NCBI GenBank assembly: GCA_020831485.1
Contig: JAFIGG010000018.1
Span: 1 to 52,738 of the forward strand
Length of the DNA: 52,738 nucleotides
Source of the DNA: Opitutales bacterium
Lineage (GTDB): Bacteria > Verrucomicrobiota > Verrucomicrobiia > Opitutales > Oceanipulchritudinaceae
Reading direction: 5' to 3'
The position numbers and the translations under genes are program-made. Each line of letters starts with the position of its first letter. Position 1 is the stretch's first letter. Positions 36,785-45,816 of this stretch are shown in pieces. The notes under the pieces are model-generated. The model worked only from the letters and a program-made list of their open reading frames with translations, was not told the origin of the DNA and searched no databases.

Positions 36785-37876
36785 ATGCCCATAGAACACC
36801 TCTTGCGTGAATCCGTTCGCAGTCTGCCGGTCTATCAGCCGGGCAAGCCCATTGAAGTCGTCGCCAGGGAGCTTGGCCTGAAGCCGTCGGAAATAATCAA
36901 GCTGGCCTCCAATGAGAACCCCATCGGCGCATGTCCTGCAGCCTTGGAAGCAATCCCGCGGGCGATGAAGGATTTGTGGTTGTATCCCGATAATTCCGCC
37001 TGGCAGTTAAGCGGAGTGCTGGCTGAAAAACTGGCTGTTAAGCGTGATCAGATTACACTCGGGGCCGGTTCGAATGAGCTGTTCTATCTGCTCTGCGACC
37101 TGTTCGTGGAGTCGGGCATTGAGGTCGTGATGGGCGCACAGGCCTTTATCAGCTACAAGATCGCCACCCTGCTTGCGGGCGGAACGCCGGTCTGCGTTCC
37201 GATGCCGGATTATACCCACGATTTGGACGCAATGCGCGAGGCGGTCACGGAGCAAACCCGTCTTGTTTTTTTGCCGAACCCCAATAACCCCACCGGAACC
37301 CGCTTGCCGGCGCAGGAGGTCGAAGCCTTTGCCCGTTCGCTGCCTGAGCATGTGGTGTTCTGCTACGATGAGGCCTACCGCGAATACGATCCGGACCCAC
37401 TGGACGTGGTGCGCTTGATTGATGAAGGATTACCGATCATTGCCACCCGGACATTTTCCAAAATCTATGGTTTGGCCGGTCTGCGCATTGGCTACGGTAT
37501 TTCCAGCAGGGACCTGGCTGCCCGGCTGAATTCCGTAAGGCCACCCTTCAATACTTCCTCTCTGGCCCAGGCGGCAGCTGTCGCGGCTTTGGGCGACGAG
37601 GATTGGGTGCGCCATAGCAGCGAAGCCAATCGCCAGGGCATCGGACAATTGGGGGCTGGTTTTGATGCTTTGGGGCTCGAATGGGTGTCGAGTACCGCCA
37701 ATTTTGTGCTTGTTCGTTTCGAGAATTCGAGCAAGGTTGCTGACACATTGCAACAAACAGGCATCATTGTGCGTCCTCTAAAGGGTTACGATCTCCCTGA
37801 CCATCTGAGAATTTCAGTTGGCACGGAGCCCATGAACGCGCGCCTGTTGGAAGCCCTGTCCCGATTGCATCAATAA
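36785..37876 (+). CDS. hisC: Histidinol-phosphate aminotransferase
   Basis: From the ATG at 36785 the protein is 363 residues, normal for HisC. It is a fold-type I PLP enzyme: IIKLASNENPIGACPAAL near the start, NPNNPTGTRLP, the Asp/Tyr motif CYDEAYREYD and the PLP-lysine motif TFSKIYGLAGLRIGYG (Lys226). It transfers an amino group between glutamate and imidazole acetol phosphate in histidine synthesis; aromatic substrates are possible in this family. An upstream in-frame ATG at 36731 sits only one base from its GGAGG and adds 18 non-family residues. No other his gene is in the window. Confidence 0.88.
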   Translation: MPIEHLLRESVRSLPVYQPGKPIEVVARELGLKPSEIIKLASNENPIGACPAALEAIPRAMKDLWLYPDNSAWQLSGVLAEKLAVKRDQITLGAGSNELFYLLCDLFVESGIEVVMGAQAFISYKIATLLAGGTPVCVPMPDYTHDLDAMREAVTEQTRLVFLPNPNNPTGTRLPAQEVEAFARSLPEHVVFCYDEAYREYDPDPLDVVRLIDEGLPIIATRTFSKIYGLAGLRIGYGISSRDLAARLNSVRPPFNTSSLAQAAAVAALGDEDWVRHSSEANRQGIGQLGAGFDALGLEWVSSTANFVLVRFENSSKVADTLQQTGIIVRPLKGYDLPDHLRISVGTEPMNARLLEALSRLHQ

Positions 37877-37908
37877 GGAGCTGTCTGGAGATCGTGACTG
37901 TCATATGA

Positions 37909-39228
37909 GTGAATACGGTATTGTTTGATATCCTCCCGACTGTGCTGTCGGGTTTGATTGTTCTTGGGTTGCACGGCCTCCTGGCCTCTTGCGAGTTCAG
38001 CTTATTGAAACTGCGCTTTGCGCAGGTTCCTGAGGATTGGGCGGCCGCACTGAAAAAGACGCCGGCACTCGAGCGCCTGCTGGACGAAGCTGACAGGGGC
38101 ATCCGCGTGGTGCGATTGTTCCTTGCGGTAACCTTGATTGCCCTGACCGTTTTCTGGGTCCCAATGCTGGCGCATTACCTCGCCGATCTCGAGCATTCCT
38201 GGCGCGGATCCACGACAGCTTTGCCCTGGCTGATCGCCATTCTGGTGGTACTGCTGATTCACCAGCTGGTGGGAGAAGTTATTCCGCGGGCCCTTGGATT
38301 GGCTTTTCCGCTGCAATCGTTGCGGGCTGGTGCGGCTGTTCTGATTGTGTTCGAATGGGTGAGCCGGCCTCTCCACGGGGGCTTGCATCATCTCGCGCAG
38401 TTGCTTTGGCGCTTGGCAATGCGTTCCAAGGAGAAAATGCCTTCATTGGATTCTCTGAGTTTCGAAGCCCAGTTGGAATCGATTTGCGGCACGGATCAGG
38501 CAGGTTTGCTGCAGCGTATTCTCCGCAATGCGGTTAATATTCGGGAACTGGTGGTCTCTGATGTGCTGCTTCCGCGCAATCAGGTCAAATACATTGATCT
38601 GAACGAGCCGGTTCCGGAGAATTTGAAAATGGCCCGCGAGTCCGGACATACAAGATTCCCGTTGTGCATGGGGGATCTGGACCATTGCATTGGTTTGATT
38701 CATATTAAAGATTTATTCCGCTACTCTGGTAATTTGGAAAAGGCTGATCTGCGCTGGCTCAAGCGGGACATCATCCGCATAGACAGTGAGGAGCCTTTGG
38801 AGAGTGCCTTGAGTAAACTATTGTCCCACCGAATGCACATGGCCTTGGTGATTGACGAGTTTCGGGGCACCGAAGGTGTGTTGACTCTTGAACGAGTACT
38901 CGAGCAGGTCGTGGGCGAAATCCAGGATGAATTCGACAATGAGGAGGAGCTGCGCATTCGGCCTGAGGACGAAGGGGGCTCGGCTGTTGTCTCCGGCCTT
39001 ACTCCCATCCATGAGCTTGAGCAAACCTTTGGTTTGGACATCGACAATGACACCGTGAGCACTTTGGGAGGTTTGATCACCTCGGAGATCGGCCGGATTC
39101 CTGAACAGGGTGAAGTGATTCAGGTCGAGGGGCTGGAGGTCACGGTGACCGAGGTGGATGAAACCCGCGTAATTGAGGCCCGTGTTCGTTTACTCGTCGA
39201 TGTGGACGACAATACCCCGATGGATTGA
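37909..39228 (+). CDS. CNNM/CorC-family membrane protein with CBS domains
   Basis: The 439-residue protein has an N-terminal DUF21-type membrane domain (about 1-180, four hydrophobic segments, LHGLLASCEFSLLKLR), a pair of CBS domains (about 215-345; VLLPRNQVKYIDLNEP, FPLCMGDLDHCIGLIHIKDL, MALVIDEFRGTEGVLTLE) and a C-terminal CorC/HlyC domain (about 360-435). The family is linked to magnesium or cobalt efflux; the 'hemolysin' label is historical. The start is GTG at 37909, the first possible codon after an in-frame stop, with no good ribosome binding site. A seven-codon frame (ATG at 37905) overlaps it. Confidence 0.85.
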   Translation: MNTVLFDILPTVLSGLIVLGLHGLLASCEFSLLKLRFAQVPEDWAAALKKTPALERLLDEADRGIRVVRLFLAVTLIALTVFWVPMLAHYLADLEHSWRGSTTALPWLIAILVVLLIHQLVGEVIPRALGLAFPLQSLRAGAAVLIVFEWVSRPLHGGLHHLAQLLWRLAMRSKEKMPSLDSLSFEAQLESICGTDQAGLLQRILRNAVNIRELVVSDVLLPRNQVKYIDLNEPVPENLKMARESGHTRFPLCMGDLDHCIGLIHIKDLFRYSGNLEKADLRWLKRDIIRIDSEEPLESALSKLLSHRMHMALVIDEFRGTEGVLTLERVLEQVVGEIQDEFDNEEELRIRPEDEGGSAVVSGLTPIHELEQTFGLDIDNDTVSTLGGLITSEIGRIPEQGEVIQVEGLEVTVTEVDETRVIEARVRLLVDVDDNTPMD

Positions 39229-39257
39229 GTCTATCGGGCTGCCCGTGCCGCTCGCCT

Positions 39258-40940
39258 TCAGCCTTCTTCGGTAACCTGGCGAAGCGGTGGCATCAGATCC
39301 AGTTCCTCAGTGCGCGGTCTCGACAGGATGATGTCCAGACGGCTCAGTAGCTCACGTCGGTTAGGAGTATAAATAAAGCGATCACTACTCAGGGCGTCGT
39401 GGATTGCCTGAATGATTCGGTAGTCCGGGCGCCTCAGTTCCAGGAGGTCTGAAATCTGTCCGGCAAGGCCGGAAGCTTCACCCAGATCGATTTTCATCGT
39501 TATAATTGAGCTCAGTGCGCGTTCATGATTAGGTGAGCTTCTGTTTGCTGCCTCGAGCAAGGTCAGTGCTGCATCCTTCAGGTCGACGGCCGCAAGCACC
39601 TCGGCAACGTAGATCTTCTGGTCGGCAGTTGACCTTCTTGAGTTTCGAAAACTGTTGAGATAGAAGTGACCCCGATCGCGGTTACCCATGCTAAAGTAGG
39701 CTATCGCCCGCATGGCGCTGAACAAATGTTGCTGCGCTGCAAGCCAGGCAGGTTCGGCCTCTGACCATTCGTTCAAGATCCTGATGGCCTCTGCATGCTC
39801 GCCAGCGCGAATCGTTGCTTCAGTGAGCATGAGACTGAATGATCCCATATCGAAGAAGTTTTCGACAGCAATCTCATAGATTCTGGTCGCCAGTTCCCGG
39901 TCGCCTTTACTCGTAACCAGGCTGCCAAGCCTGCGCATGGCAGCTTCGTTGCTGCTAAAGGCGCGAACAACAGCCCGTGCCTCACGTGAAAATTGACCAT
40001 GAGGATCTGTCTCAGCGAGGCTCTCGAGCAGTAGGATGCGCGCCTGCCACTTTTCCGGGTTGCGAATGGCGTAGTCGAGGGCGCGCTGACGGGCGCGCTC
40101 CAAATTGCCTGTATCCCGGTAGATGCTTACCAGACGTTGGTGGATGGCGTCCAGTTCATGGTCCGGAAACTGACGGATGAGCGCTTCGAGCAGGGCAACA
40201 GCCTGTTCCTTTTGTCCCAGCCTGGCCATGATGTCGCAGGCGAGCAGAATGCCGTCCGGGGTCTCATAGAGAGTGTGGTCCCAATAGGTCTGGTTGGCCA
40301 ATGAATAGTCGCCGGTCTGGATAGCCGCCTGCATCCGGCTGATGGCCGCGACCTTTCGCACTTGATCCGGCAGGTCCGGCTCAGCCAGCAGCCGGTCGGT
40401 CAGGGCGATCAGTTCATTATCCTGGCGCTCCCTGAGTAGCAGGGTGCAGTAAGCGCGGACAAACTCAGCATCCTCTTTGCCATATTCGTACCCGTTCTCG
40501 AGCAATTGCAGCGCAAGCTCGGTTCGCCAGCCGGCAAAGAGCTGCACGAGGAGCATGCGCCCCTCAAGATTAGCGGGCGATCGGCTCACCCCCTGTTGCA
40601 ATAGATTTCGAGCCCGAAAGTAGTCACCCCGGTCAATGGCGAGCTCGGCCTGGCGGATCTGATAGTCACCCTGAGCTTCTCGGACGGAGCTCCGGTTTAG
40701 CGGAAAAGCCAGCATGTCGACTAGGCTGACTTCATCAAATTGTCGAATGCTCTTGAAAAAATAGTAGAACGCCACCGATTTTATAGCCCAGGCGCCCGTG
40801 CTCATGATAAGAAACACCAGAAGAATCCGTGTCCACCGTAGCTGCAATCGAATGGTTCCACGCTCGGTTCGGACCCTTGTTGCTAATCCCAGAAGTGCGG
40901 ATGGGGTCTTGTCCTGTTTACTTTTGAATGAGTTGGGCAT
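39258..40940 (-). CDS. Membrane-anchored TPR-repeat protein
   Basis: The 560-residue protein has a basic N-terminal segment, one membrane helix (about 38-60), and then helical repeats of TPR character through most of the length (for example GDYFRARNLLQQGVSRSPAN and GNLERARQRALDYAIRNPE). It has no catalytic motif. The C-terminal region lacks the repeat pattern. It is divergent from the outer-membrane barrel gene, with 198 bases between them, and stands beside a polysaccharide export cluster, where TPR scaffold proteins are common. The role is inferred from this context only. Confidence 0.7.
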   Translation of the reverse strand: MPNSFKSKQDKTPSALLGLATRVRTERGTIRLQLRWTRILLVFLIMSTGAWAIKSVAFYYFFKSIRQFDEVSLVDMLAFPLNRSSVREAQGDYQIRQAELAIDRGDYFRARNLLQQGVSRSPANLEGRMLLVQLFAGWRTELALQLLENGYEYGKEDAEFVRAYCTLLLRERQDNELIALTDRLLAEPDLPDQVRKVAAISRMQAAIQTGDYSLANQTYWDHTLYETPDGILLACDIMARLGQKEQAVALLEALIRQFPDHELDAIHQRLVSIYRDTGNLERARQRALDYAIRNPEKWQARILLLESLAETDPHGQFSREARAVVRAFSSNEAAMRRLGSLVTSKGDRELATRIYEIAVENFFDMGSFSLMLTEATIRAGEHAEAIRILNEWSEAEPAWLAAQQHLFSAMRAIAYFSMGNRDRGHFYLNSFRNSRRSTADQKIYVAEVLAAVDLKDAALTLLEAANRSSPNHERALSSIITMKIDLGEASGLAGQISDLLELRRPDYRIIQAIHDALSSDRFIYTPNRRELLSRLDIILSRPRTEELDLMPPLRQVTEEG

Positions 40941-41138
40941 CGTTTTATGTTGTTTTTACATTAAAGCGGTCTGCGCGCTCAAATAAGGGTTGATCTGAGT
41001 GATTTTTTGTTTCAACTTATCACAGTATCTTTGTCGAATAGATTCAGTTGGAGCATGGCGCTGCTTTTAATATGGGGTGCAATGTCTATAGAATGAAAAC
41101 CGTTTTACTATCCAAGTGGAACACCAATTAGATTGAAA

Positions 41139-42284
41139 ATGAAAAAAACTTTAATTACGACCTCCATCGCTGTGGCTGCAGCCGCTTTTGGGCTGAGCAG
41201 CTACGGGGCACCGCTGTTGGCTCTGGACGAGGACACAGAGCTCTTCGTTCTGGGCAGTGCGGGCATCCAGTATGAATCGAACCTCTATACTGACCGGGTG
41301 AATCGTGTCAGCGACTTCCGCTTCACGGCTTCGCCGGGCGTAGAGATCGCTCACGGCCGCACGCCTGCTGCGAATGCGAGCGTCACCTACCGTCACCACT
41401 TCCATTTTTACGATTCAGAGTCGACTCAGGACGGTAACTATGCCGACCTCTCGGCCCAGGCGCGGTACGACACCGGTGTTACGATCAGCAATATTCAGGC
41501 GTCTTTTCGCCAGCGTGCGAGCAATGACGCGGATGTCAATCTGGTCGGTCGCCTGGTGAAGCGTGATGAGACCCGCCTGAATGGAAGCAGCCGTTACCAG
41601 ATATCCGAATTGATGGGGATTTCGGCAGGCTTGGAATATGCGGACACAAGTTTTAAGGATCCGGCTCTGACCTCCTTTGACTACTACGCAATTCCTTTGA
41701 CCTATTATTACAAGGTTCGTCCCCAGTTGGACTTGACTGCCGGTTACCGCTATCGGAACACCAGCGTCAGTGGCCCTACCGGCGACTCGAAGGACAATTA
41801 CTTCTTTGTTGGTGCGCAGGGTGAGCTGGGATCTCCCATGTTCATTGGTAATCTGTCGCTCGGCTATCAGGAACGTAAGTTCTCCGGAATAAACGACAAG
41901 CGTTCTTCCCCGTCGTACAGCTTTATGGTCAGCTATCTGGCCACTCCGCGGATCACTCACTTCGCCAATCTCGCCTATGACTTCCGCACCAGTTCCAGCC
42001 AGGGTTTGAGCTATTCCTACGGTAGCCTTACTATCGGAACCCGTGCTCGGATCACTGACATGATTGCCACGAACTTCTCGCTCACTTACGCAGAAGCTGA
42101 ATACCAGCGCAGTCCCCGTGCTGAAGACCATATGTTCTTTAATGCCGGTGTTACTTATAACCCGAACGACTACGTAACGATTCGGGCTGACTACGCCTAT
42201 CAGAGTGTTGATGGAAAGAATACTGCGGGTGCTTCGGACTACCGGAATAACCGCTTGAGCGTTTCTGCTTCGGTTCGTTACTAA
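41139..42284 (+). CDS. Outer-membrane beta-barrel protein (BBP2/EpsL-like)
   Basis: From the ATG at 41139 the protein is 381 residues with a signal peptide (KKTLITTSIAVAAAAFGLSS...GA). The rest alternates polar and hydrophobic residues in 16 or so strands, with many aromatic girdle residues, and ends in VSASVRY, a typical barrel C-terminus. It resembles barrels encoded beside exopolysaccharide systems, where they are thought to help polymer cross the outer membrane. The frame also opens at a TTG two codons earlier. A strong terminator follows directly, so it may be transcribed separately from the Wza-like gene. The upstream 198 bases are AT-rich; no clear promoter was identified. Confidence 0.75.
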   Translation: MKKTLITTSIAVAAAAFGLSSYGAPLLALDEDTELFVLGSAGIQYESNLYTDRVNRVSDFRFTASPGVEIAHGRTPAANASVTYRHHFHFYDSESTQDGNYADLSAQARYDTGVTISNIQASFRQRASNDADVNLVGRLVKRDETRLNGSSRYQISELMGISAGLEYADTSFKDPALTSFDYYAIPLTYYYKVRPQLDLTAGYRYRNTSVSGPTGDSKDNYFFVGAQGELGSPMFIGNLSLGYQERKFSGINDKRSSPSYSFMVSYLATPRITHFANLAYDFRTSSSQGLSYSYGSLTIGTRARITDMIATNFSLTYAEAEYQRSPRAEDHMFFNAGVTYNPNDYVTIRADYAYQSVDGKNTAGASDYRNNRLSVSASVRY

Positions 42285-42306
42285 AATTTTGTGAACTTTT
42301 CCTAAT

Positions 42307-42352
42307 GGAGGAAGGTCAATCATTATGCGTTGACCTTCCTCCTTTTTGTTTT
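42307..42352 (+). terminator. Strong intrinsic terminator after the barrel gene
   Basis: GGAGGAAGGTCAA (42307-42319) and TTGACCTTCCTCC (42330-42342) form a perfect 13-base stem with a ten-base loop, followed by TTTTTGTTTTT. It lies 22 bases after the barrel gene stop and 20 bases before the Wza-like gene start. Confidence 0.92.
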
Positions 42353-42372
42353 TGAAAGCTGATAGGTACTTT

Positions 42373-43017
42373 ATGAAATTCATTGCTCGTTACGCCACCC
42401 AACTGTTGCTCATCTTAATTCTAGCGGCAGGAATCCCAGCTTCATTGGATGCTCAAGGCGGGGGATCTCCTTCGCCCAGTGAAGGAATGGGCGGTTCCGA
42501 GGTGATGACTTCCTCATCCTACCGGATTGCAAACTTGGATGTGATCCGTGTAACGCTTTATGTTGCGGATGAAGTCCAATTTAAGACGGAAGCGCGGGTT
42601 TCCCAGAATGGGACCATTTCACTTCCCTACCTCGGTAGTGTCGAAGTGGTTGGTCTGACGATGGACGAGGTTCGCGAGCGTCTCTACGAGCCCTATAACA
42701 GGGACTACTACGTCGAGCCACACCTCGATGTGGCGATCATGGCCTATTCGGAAAGGTTTGTAACGGTTATTGGCAAGGTGAATAGCCAGGGGCCGGTGCC
42801 TTTCCCGACCGAGGAGAGAATGTACCTTCTTGAAGCGATTGCCCGTGCAGGCGGTTGGAGTAACGACCGACTCGCGGACATGCGTAATGTCACAATCACC
42901 CGGACGGACGATGAAGGGGAGCGCCAAACGATTCAAGTGGACGCGCGCAACATAACCGCCCGGGATCATCCGCTTAGGGATGGCGACTTGATCAATGTGC
43001 CTGAGCGCATGTGGTGA
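42373..43017 (+). CDS. Polysaccharide export protein (Wza-like, short form)
   Basis: From the ATG at 42373 the protein is 214 residues. It has a signal peptide (about 1-28), a polysaccharide-export domain (about 45-120; YRIANLDVIRVTLYV, ISLPYLGSVEVVGLTMDEV) and one SLBB-type domain (about 125-190; RFVTVIGKVNSQGPVPF, YLLEAIARAGGW). Such proteins form the periplasmic/outer-membrane channel for capsular or exopolysaccharide. It has no lipobox Cys and only one SLBB domain, so it is shorter than E. coli Wza. The Wzc-like kinase gene follows after 44 bases. Confidence 0.85.
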   Translation: MKFIARYATQLLLILILAAGIPASLDAQGGGSPSPSEGMGGSEVMTSSSYRIANLDVIRVTLYVADEVQFKTEARVSQNGTISLPYLGSVEVVGLTMDEVRERLYEPYNRDYYVEPHLDVAIMAYSERFVTVIGKVNSQGPVPFPTEERMYLLEAIARAGGWSNDRLADMRNVTITRTDDEGERQTIQVDARNITARDHPLRDGDLINVPERMW

Positions 43018-43061
43018 GCCTTGATCCTCACTTTTTCTGAATCCATTCAACTATTTTTCAC

Positions 43062-45281
43062 ATGAGCAATTCTTCGAACCAGTCTTCCGGTGGCGGTTAT
43101 TACGGTGGTGGTTATTATTATGGCGAGGGCTATGGTGATGCCGCCACGGCGCATTCGCGCTCAATTAAGGATTACCTGCTTATCCTTCGTGAACGTATCT
43201 GGTGGTTGGTGGTCACTGTGTTTGTGGTCTTTCTGGCGACTTCACTCTACACATTCAATGCGCCGAAGATCTACCGTTCAGTGGCAACCGTTGAGATTCT
43301 CAGAGAGAAGGACCGCATTGTACAGTTTCAGGATGTGGTCCGCCAGGATGTGGCAAATGCAGAGGATTTTAACACCCAAATCCGTGTTCTCGAGAGTGCT
43401 TCAATTATTCAAGCAGTGGACGGTCGCCTGACAGGCAGCGAGCGGGCACAGTTCCTTGCTCCCTATGAACGCGGGATCGATGCTTCGCTTCGGGGTACGC
43501 CGAGTGTTGGCTCTCTGTTGTCGAGGAATCGTACCGTTTCCCCGGTGAGGCTCTCCCTGGTTGTAAATATCCTCTACAGTCATCCAGACCCGGAAATCGC
43601 GGCCAGAGTGGCAAACTATTTTGCTGAAGAATTTATTGATTTTAATCGAAATAAGCAGATTGAAGGTTCGATGCGGGCGGTGGACGACCTGCAAAAGCAG
43701 GTCGATGACCAGGTGAAAAAGATCGCGGAAATTGAAAACCGGGTTGCAGATTTTAAAGAGAAACACAGCACGCTGTCCGTCGATCGTTCGCAGGACATCG
43801 ACAATGAACAGTTGATCAACTTGAACCGAAGGTTCGAGGAAGATCGTCGACGCTACGACGAGGCGCGGACCCGTTGGAATCAGGTGCAACGGTACAGGGA
43901 TCTTGGCGAACCTCTGTGGGAGCTTGATTTTATCGCCAATGCGCCGGAAGTTCCCGATTTGTTGAACCGTGTTTCGGCGAATCAGATCGAAGTGGCACGG
44001 CTATCCCAGCGCTTTCGCGCAATGCATCCAACGATGATTGCTGCAACCGAGCAGCTTCAACAGACTCGACGTGAGTTGAGCCGGGCGGTCGATTCAGCAG
44101 TGTCCAGCGTGCGCAACGATTATAACCGTGCGAGCGACAACTTCCAGAACTCTCAGGATCGCCTGGATGAGAAGAAGAGGGAGTTGATTGAGCTGGATCG
44201 AATACGTCCTCAGTACAATGCGATGATGCGGGACCTGGAAGTCAGCAGGCAGCTGTACGACCATTATTACAATCGTCTGCAACAGGCAGCCGTATCCATA
44301 GCTTCAGAAGGGCAGACTGCGCGGATTATCGACCGGGCCCGCCCGGCGGGTTCGCCCTATAAACCGAATATACTATTGAATTTGATCATTGGATTGATGC
44401 TGGGATCGGGCTTGGGCCTCGGGCTGGTCTTCCTGTTGGCTATTCTGGACGATAAGGTTAAAACCGCTTTCGATATCGAGACCACCATCGGAATCCCATT
44501 GGTTGGTATTGTGCCCCGAATTACGCGCATTGATGCCGGAGAGAAGGCCCGAATAGTGGCGGAAGATGCTGACAAGCATACGGTTGAGGCTTTCCGCGCC
44601 ATAAATTCTGCGCTCAAGTTGAATGAGGAGAGTAAAAATGCCAAAGTCATACTCTCCACCAGTACTATCCCGAGTGAGGGTAAGTCTTTTGTTTCCACTA
44701 ATTTAGCTCTGACTTTCGCGAATCATGGAGAGAAAACGATTGTGATCGATGGTGACTTGCGGATGCCGAACATCGCAAAGTCTCTGGATGTTCCCAATCG
44801 CACGGGTGTGCTGCAAGCCGTCGCCGGTGAATTATCTTTGGACGATGTCATTATCCGTGATTATTACCCGAATATGGACCTTCTGGTTGCTGGTGGGCGA
44901 AGCAAGAGTCCCACGCGGATTCTCAGCTCCGATGGCTTTGCAAACCTGATCCATGAGCTGCGCATGCGCTACGACAAGATCATCATCGACTCTCCGCCTT
45001 TGGCGCCGGTTAGTGATGCCTTGAACATCCTTCCATTGGTGGATGGCGTGCTGTATGTGATTCGCTTCAACACGGTGAAACGCAAGACTGCCAACCTCAA
45101 TATTCGTCGTCTGCGTGAAGCCAATGTGCCGATCTTTGGTGCAGTGTTGAACAATCTGAATACCCATATGGCTGGGTACTACTATTCGCACTATTACGAT
45201 AATTCGTATAAGCACTACTATTTGCGGGGAGGTCAGGATGCTGCTGAGGACAGCCCTCGCAAGGAACCGCAAAAAGTCTGA
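43062..45281 (+). CDS. Wzc-type polysaccharide co-polymerase / bacterial tyrosine autokinase
   Basis: The 739-residue protein has a Gly/Tyr-rich N-terminal tail (Tyr13, 14, 18-20, 24), a first membrane helix (about 48-66), a long periplasmic coiled-coil region with a GNVR-type segment, a second membrane helix (about 435-460), and a cytoplasmic BY-kinase domain. The kinase has Walker A PSEGKS (Lys541), Walker A' VIDGDLRMP and Walker B IIIDSPP. The C-terminus carries a Tyr cluster at about 706-720 (eight Tyr), the autophosphorylation tail. The family controls chain length and export of surface polysaccharides by cycling phosphorylation. No partner phosphatase or glycosyltransferase is in the window. 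Confidence 0.9.
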   Translation: MSNSSNQSSGGGYYGGGYYYGEGYGDAATAHSRSIKDYLLILRERIWWLVVTVFVVFLATSLYTFNAPKIYRSVATVEILREKDRIVQFQDVVRQDVANAEDFNTQIRVLESASIIQAVDGRLTGSERAQFLAPYERGIDASLRGTPSVGSLLSRNRTVSPVRLSLVVNILYSHPDPEIAARVANYFAEEFIDFNRNKQIEGSMRAVDDLQKQVDDQVKKIAEIENRVADFKEKHSTLSVDRSQDIDNEQLINLNRRFEEDRRRYDEARTRWNQVQRYRDLGEPLWELDFIANAPEVPDLLNRVSANQIEVARLSQRFRAMHPTMIAATEQLQQTRRELSRAVDSAVSSVRNDYNRASDNFQNSQDRLDEKKRELIELDRIRPQYNAMMRDLEVSRQLYDHYYNRLQQAAVSIASEGQTARIIDRARPAGSPYKPNILLNLIIGLMLGSGLGLGLVFLLAILDDKVKTAFDIETTIGIPLVGIVPRITRIDAGEKARIVAEDADKHTVEAFRAINSALKLNEESKNAKVILSTSTIPSEGKSFVSTNLALTFANHGEKTIVIDGDLRMPNIAKSLDVPNRTGVLQAVAGELSLDDVIIRDYYPNMDLLVAGGRSKSPTRILSSDGFANLIHELRMRYDKIIIDSPPLAPVSDALNILPLVDGVLYVIRFNTVKRKTANLNIRRLREANVPIFGAVLNNLNTHMAGYYYSHYYDNSYKHYYLRGGQDAAEDSPRKEPQKV

Positions 45282-45356
45282 TTCGGCATATGGTTTTCTG
45301 CTTTGGGATAATTACACTCTTCCCAGTCTGTAAAAAAGCTGCATAATTCTCAGATT

Positions 45357-45734
45357 ATGTCTGAAAATTCTTTTTCGAAGTTGCCTGTCTTGGATGATGC
45401 TCAAATTAACATGCTGAAGGAGACTGCTCCCGATGATGCTGCTGAGCTTTTCACTGAATTAAAGGACCTGTTTGAAGAAGAGAGTGAACCACTTCTCGCC
45501 AAGCTTGAGCAGTCGATTCGGGAGCGGGATTGCACTGGCGTAGCGCGGAGCGCCCATGCGTTGGCGGGATCGAGTTCTAATATTGGCTATCTGCGCCTTT
45601 CAAAAATGGTCCGTGCCTTGGAAAACTCGGATTTAAATCGATCCACGGAAGCACTCCAGCAGGACCTTTCAGATATACAACAAACCTACGCCGAGACTCG
45701 TCAGGCTATGGCAGACTTGATTGATTCCCTTTGA
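45357..45734 (+). CDS. HPt (histidine phosphotransfer) domain protein
   Basis: The 125-residue, all-helical protein has the HPt signature RSAHALAGSSSNIGYLRLS, in which the His of SAHALAGSS (about residue 63) would accept phosphate. HPt proteins relay phosphate between hybrid kinases and response regulators. It stands alone, 75 bases after the Wzc-like gene and before a bidirectional terminator. The histidine kinase at 33852-35999 has no receiver domain, so it is not an obvious direct partner. A link to exopolysaccharide control is possible from position. Confidence 0.85.
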   Translation: MSENSFSKLPVLDDAQINMLKETAPDDAAELFTELKDLFEEESEPLLAKLEQSIRERDCTGVARSAHALAGSSSNIGYLRLSKMVRALENSDLNRSTEALQQDLSDIQQTYAETRQAMADLIDSL

Positions 45735-45764
45735 TCTGAGTTGCAGCGGGTAGACAGGACATAA

Positions 45765-45796
45765 AAAAACTGCAGAATCTGAATTCTGCAGTTTTT
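45765..45796. terminator. Bidirectional intrinsic terminator
   Basis: AAAAACTGCAGAAT (45765-45778) and ATTCTGCAGTTTTT (45783-45796) make a 14-base perfect stem with a four-base loop. A's on the left and T's on the right let it work in both directions, ending the HPt gene on the plus strand and the small basic protein gene on the minus strand. Confidence 0.9.
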
Positions 45797-45816
45797 GAAA
45801 GTCTATTGAAGAAGGC

